Shown here piece after piece: positions 57,901 through 63,900 of a DNA stretch of 64,000 bases. The notes beneath the pieces are model-generated. The model was not told the origin of the DNA, ran no database searches, and worked only from the letters and a program-made list of their open reading frames with translations. The stretch comes from Hybos culiciformis. Lineage: Eukaryota; Arthropoda; Insecta; Diptera; Hybotidae. The stretch lies in assembly GCA_964007475.1 (NCBI GenBank), contig OZ023273.1:30491557-30555556 (forward strand), given 5' to 3'. Each line of letters begins with the position of its first letter. The first letter of the stretch is position 1. A program made the translations under genes and the position numbers.

Positions 57901-60900
57901 TTTGTTATTACGAATTATTTTATATATATTACCTATTAAATTTCACCATAAAATATCGAAAAATTTATTTGAAATCTCTTTCTTTCAAAATAGTAACAAC
58001 AACAACACCTGAAACTACTACGACACCAGAAACAACCACAACTGCTGAAACTACTACAACACCAGGTACTTTATATGAAACTTTTGTTCAAAATTTAGAT
58101 ATTTAGCATATATTTTGTTTCAATTAAAAGTATCAAGGAAATTAATATTTTCGATAATAGAAATAATAAAAATTCCTTTTTTTTTATAATATTATAATTA
58201 AGGACCAATATTGTAATTTACAAGTTCTAAAATTTTAATTTGTAATAAACCAAATTTTTTCTATTAACTGAGTTCTTGGCAAGAAAATATCAAAAAAATT
58301 TGTTATTACGAAGATTTTACCTATTAAATTTTACCATAAAATATCGAATAATTTATTTGAAATCTCTTTCTTTCAAAATAGTAACAACAACCACACCTGA
58401 AACTACGACGACACCAGAAACAACCACAACTGCTGAAACTACTACAACACCAGGTACTTTATATGAAACTTTTGTTCAAAATTTAGATATTTAGCATATT
58501 TTTTGCTTCAATTAAAAGTATCAAGGAAATTAATATTTTCGAGAATAGAAATAATAAAAAATCCTTTTTATTTTATAAAATTATAATTAAGGACCAATAT
58601 AGTAATTTACAAGTTCTAAAATTTGAATTTGTTCAATACTCCAAATTTGTTTCTATTTACTGAGTTCTTGGCAAGAAAATATCAAAAAAATTTGTTATTA
58701 CGAAGATTTTACCTATTAAATTTCACCATAAAATATCGAAAAATTTATTTGAAATCTCTTTCTTTCAAAATAGTAACAACAACCACACCTGAAACTACTA
58801 CGACACCAGAAACAACCACAACTGCTGAAACTACTACAACACCAGGTACTTTATATGAAATTTTTGTTCAAAATTTAGATATTTAGCATATTTTTTGCGT
58901 CAATTAAAAGTATCAAGGAAATTAATATTTTCGAGAATAGAAATATTAAAAATTTCTTTTTTTTTATAAAATTATAATTGAGGACCAATATTGCAATCTA
59001 CAAGTTCTAAAATCTTAATTTGTTCAATAAACCAAATTTTTTCTATTAACTGAGTTCTTGGCAAGAAAATATCAAAATAAATTGTTATTACGAAGATTTT
59101 ACCTATTAAATTTCACCATAAAATATCGAATAATTTATTCGAAATCTCTGTCTTTCAAAATAGTAACAACAACCACACCTGAAACTACGACGACACCAGA
59201 AACAACCACAACTGCTGAAACTACTACAACACCAGGTACTTTATATGCAATTTTTGTTCAAAATTTAGATATTTAGCATATTTTTTGCTTCAATTAAAAG
59301 AATCATGGGAATTAATATTTTCGAGAATAGAAATAATAAAAATTCCTTTTTATTTTATAAAATTATAATTAAGGACCAATATTGTAATTTACAAGTTCTA
59401 AAATTTTAATTTGTTCAATAAACCAAATTTTTTCTATTAACTGAGTTCTTGGCAAGAAAATATCAAAATAAATTGTTATTACGAAGATTTTACCTATTAA
59501 ATTTCACCATAAAATATCGAATAATTTATTTGAAATCTCTTTCTTTCAAAATAGTAACAACAACCACACCTGAAACTACGACGACACCAGAAACAACCAC
59601 AACTGCTGAAACTACTACAACACCAGGTACTTTATATGAAATTTTTGTTCAAAATTTAGATATTTAGCATATTTTTTGCTTAAATTAAAAGTATCAAGGA
59701 TAATATTTTCGAGAATAGAAATAATAAAAATTTCTTTTTTTTTATAAAATTATAATTAAGGACCAATATTGTAATTTACAAGTTCTAAAATTTGAATTTG
59801 TTCAATAAACAAATGTTTTCTATTAACTGAGTTCTTGGCAAGAAAATATCAAAAAAATTTGTTATTACGAAGATTTTACCTATTAAATTTCACCATAAAA
59901 TATCGAAAAATTTATTTGAAATTTCTTTCTTTCAAAATAGTAACAACAACCGAACCTGAAACTACTACGACACCAGAAACAACCACAACTGCTGAAACTA
60001 CTACAACCCAAGGTACTTTATATGAAATTTTTGTTCAAAATTTAGATATTAAGCATATTTTTTGCGTCAATTAAAAGTATCAAGGAAATTAATATTTTCG
60101 AGAATAGAAATAATAAAAATTCCTTTTTATTTTATAAAATTATAATTAAGGACCAATATTGTAATTTACAAGTTCTAAAATTTTAATTTGTTCAATAAAC
60201 AAATTTTTTCTATTAACTGATTTCTTGGCAAGAAAATATCAAAAAAATTTGTTATTACGAAGATTTTACCTATTAAATTTCACCATAAAATATCGAAAAA
60301 TTTATTTGAAATCTCTTTCTTTCAAAATAGTAACAACAACCACACCTGAAACTACTACGACACCAGAAACAACCACAACTGCTGAAACTACTACAACACC
60401 AGGTACTTTATATGAAATTTTTGTTCGAAATTTAGATATTTAGCATATTTTTTGCTTCAATTAAAAGTATCAAGGAAATTAATATTTTCGAGAATAGAAA
60501 TAATAAAAATTCCTTTTATTTTATAATATTATAATTAAGGACCAATATTGTAATTTACAAGTTCTAAAATTTTAATTTGTAATAAACCAAATTTTTTCTA
60601 TTAACTGAGTTCTTGGCAAGAAAATATCAAAAAAATTTGTTATTACGAAGATTTTACCTATTAAATTTCACCATAAAATATCGAATAATTTATTTGAAAT
60701 ATCTTTCTTTCAAAATAGTAACAACAACCACACCTGAAACTACGACGACACCAGAAACAACCACAACTGCTGAAACTACTACAACACCAGGTACTTTATA
60801 TGAAATTTTTGTTCAAAATTTAGATATTTAGCATATTTTTTGCTGCAATTAAAAGTATCAAGGAAATTAATATTTTCGAGAATAGAAATAATAAAAATTC

Positions 60901-63900
60901 CTTTTTATTTTATAAAATTATAATTAAGGACCAATATTGTAATTTACAAGTTCTAAAATTTGAATTTGTTCAATACACCAAATTTGTTTCTATTTACTGA
61001 GTTCTTGGCAAGAAAATATCAAAAAATTTTGTTATTACGAAAATTTTACGTATTAAATTTCACCATAAAATATCGAAAAATTTATTTGAAATCTCTTTCT
61101 TTCAAAATAGTAACAACAACCACACCTGAAACTACTACGACACCAGAAACAACCACAACTGCTGAAACTACTACAACACCAGGTACTTTATATGAAACTT
61201 TTGTTCAAAATTTAGATATTTAAAATATTTTTGCTTCAACTAAAAGTATCAAGGAAATTAATATTTTCGAGAATAGAAATAATAAAAAATCCTTTTTATT
61301 TTATAAAATTATAATTAAGGACCAATATAGTAATTTACAAGTTCTAAAATTTTAATTTATTCAATAAACCAAATTTTTTCTATTAACTGAGTTCTTGGTA
61401 AGAAAATATTAAAATAAATTCTTATTACGAAGATTTTACCTATTAAATTTCACCATAAAATACCGAAAAATTTATTTGAAATCACTTTCTTTCAAAATAG
61501 TAACAACAACCACACCTGAAACTACTACGACACCAGAAACAACCACAACTGCTGAAACTACTACAACACCAGGTACTTTATATGAAATTTTTGTTCAAAA
61601 TTTAGATATTTAGCATATTTTTTGCTTCAATTAAAAGTATCAAGGATAATATTTTCGAGAATAGAAATAATAAAAATTCCTTTTATTTTATAAAATTATA
61701 ATTAAGGACCAATATTGTAATTTACAAGTTCTAAAATTTTAATTTGTAATAAACCAAATTTTTTCTATTAACTGATTTTTTGGCAAGAAAATATCAAAAA
61801 AATTTGTTATTACGAAGATTTTACCTATTAAATTTCACCATAAAATATCAAAAATTTATTTGAAATCTCTTTCTTTCAAAATAGTAACAACAACCACACC
61901 TGAAACTACTACGACACCAGAAACAACCACAACTGCTGAAACTACTACAACACCAGGTACTTTATATGAAATTTTTGTTCGAAATTTAGATATTTAGCAT
62001 TTTTTTTGCTTCAATTACAAATATCAAGGAAATTAATATTTTCCAGAATATAAATAATAAAAATTCCTTTTATTTTATAAAATTATAATTAAGGACCAAT
62101 ATTGTAATTTACAAGTTCTAAAATTTTAATTTGTAATAAACCAAATTTTTTCTATTAACTGATTTTTTGGCAAGAAAATATAAAAAAAATTTGTTATTAC
62201 GAAGATTTTACCTATTAAATTTCACCATAAAATATCGAAAAATTTATTTGAAATCTCTTTCTTTCAAAATAGTAACAACAACCACACCTGAAACTACTAC
62301 GACACCAGAAACAACCACAACTGCTGAAACTACTACAACACCAGGTACTTTATATGAAATTTTTGTTCGAAATTTAGATATTTAGCATTTTTTTTGCTTC
62401 AATTACAAGTATCAAGGAAATTTATATTTTCCAGAATATAAATAATAAAAATTCCTTTTATTTTATAAAATTATAATTAAGGACCAATATTGTAATTTAC
62501 AAGTTCTAAAATTTTAATTTGTAATAAACCAAATTTTTTCTATTAACTGAGTTCTTGGCAAGAAAATATCAAAAAAATTTGTTATTACGAAGATTTTGCC
62601 TATTAAATTTCACCATAAAATATCGAATAATTTATTTGAAATCTCTTTCTTTCAAAATAGTAACAACAACCACACCTGAAACTACGACGACACCAGAAAC
62701 AACCACAACTGCTGAAACTACTACAACACCAGGTACTTTATATGAAACTTTTGTTCAAAATTTAGATATTTAGCATATTTTTTGCTTCAATTAAAAGTAT
62801 TAAGGAAATTAATATTTTCGAGAATAGAAATAATAAAAATTTGTTTTTTTTTTATAAAATTATAATTAAGGACCAACATTGTAATTTACAAGTTCTAAAA
62901 TTTGAATTTGTTCAATACACCAAATTTCTTTCTATTTACTGAGTTCTTGGCAAGAAAATATCAAAAAATGTTATTACGAAAATTTTATCTATTAAATTTC
63001 ACCATAAAATATCGAAAAATTTATTTGAAATCTCTTTCTTTCAAAATAGTAACAACAACCACACCTGAAACTACTACGACACCAGAAACAACCACAACTG
63101 CTGAAACTACTACAACACCAGGTACTTTATATGAAACTTTTGTTCAAAATTTAGATATTTAGCATATTTTTTGCTGCAATTAAAAGTATCAAGGAAATTA
63201 ATATTTTCGAGAATAGAAATAATAAAAATTCCTTTTTATTTTATAAAATTATAATTAAGGACCAATATTGTAATTTACAAGTTCTAAAATTTTAATTTGT
63301 TCAATAAACCAAATTTTTTCTATTAAATGAGTTCTTGGCAAGAAAAAATTAAAAAAATTTGTTATTACAAAGATTGTACCTATTAAATTTCACCATAAAA
63401 TATCGAATAATTTATTTGAAATCTCTTTCTTTCAAAATAGTAACAACAACCACACCTGAAACTACTACGACACCAGAAACAACTACAACTGCTGAAACTA
63501 CTACAACACCAGGTACTTTATATGAAATTTTTGTTCAAAATTTAGATATTTAGCATATTTTTTGCTGCAATTAAAAGTATCAAGGAAATTAATATTTTCG
63601 AGAATAGAAATAATAAAAATTCCTTTTTATTTTATAAAATTATAATTAAGGACCAATATTGTAATTTACAAGTTCTAAAATTTTAATTTGTTCAATAAAC
63701 CAAATTTTTTCTATTAACTGAGTTCTTGGCAAGAAAAAATTAAAAAAATTTGTTATTACGAAGATTTTACCTATTAAATTTCACCATAAAATATCGAATA
63801 ATTTATTTGAAATCTTTTTCTTACAAAATAGTAACAACAACCACACCTGAAACTACTACGACACCAGAAACAACCACAACTGCTGAAACTACTACAACAC

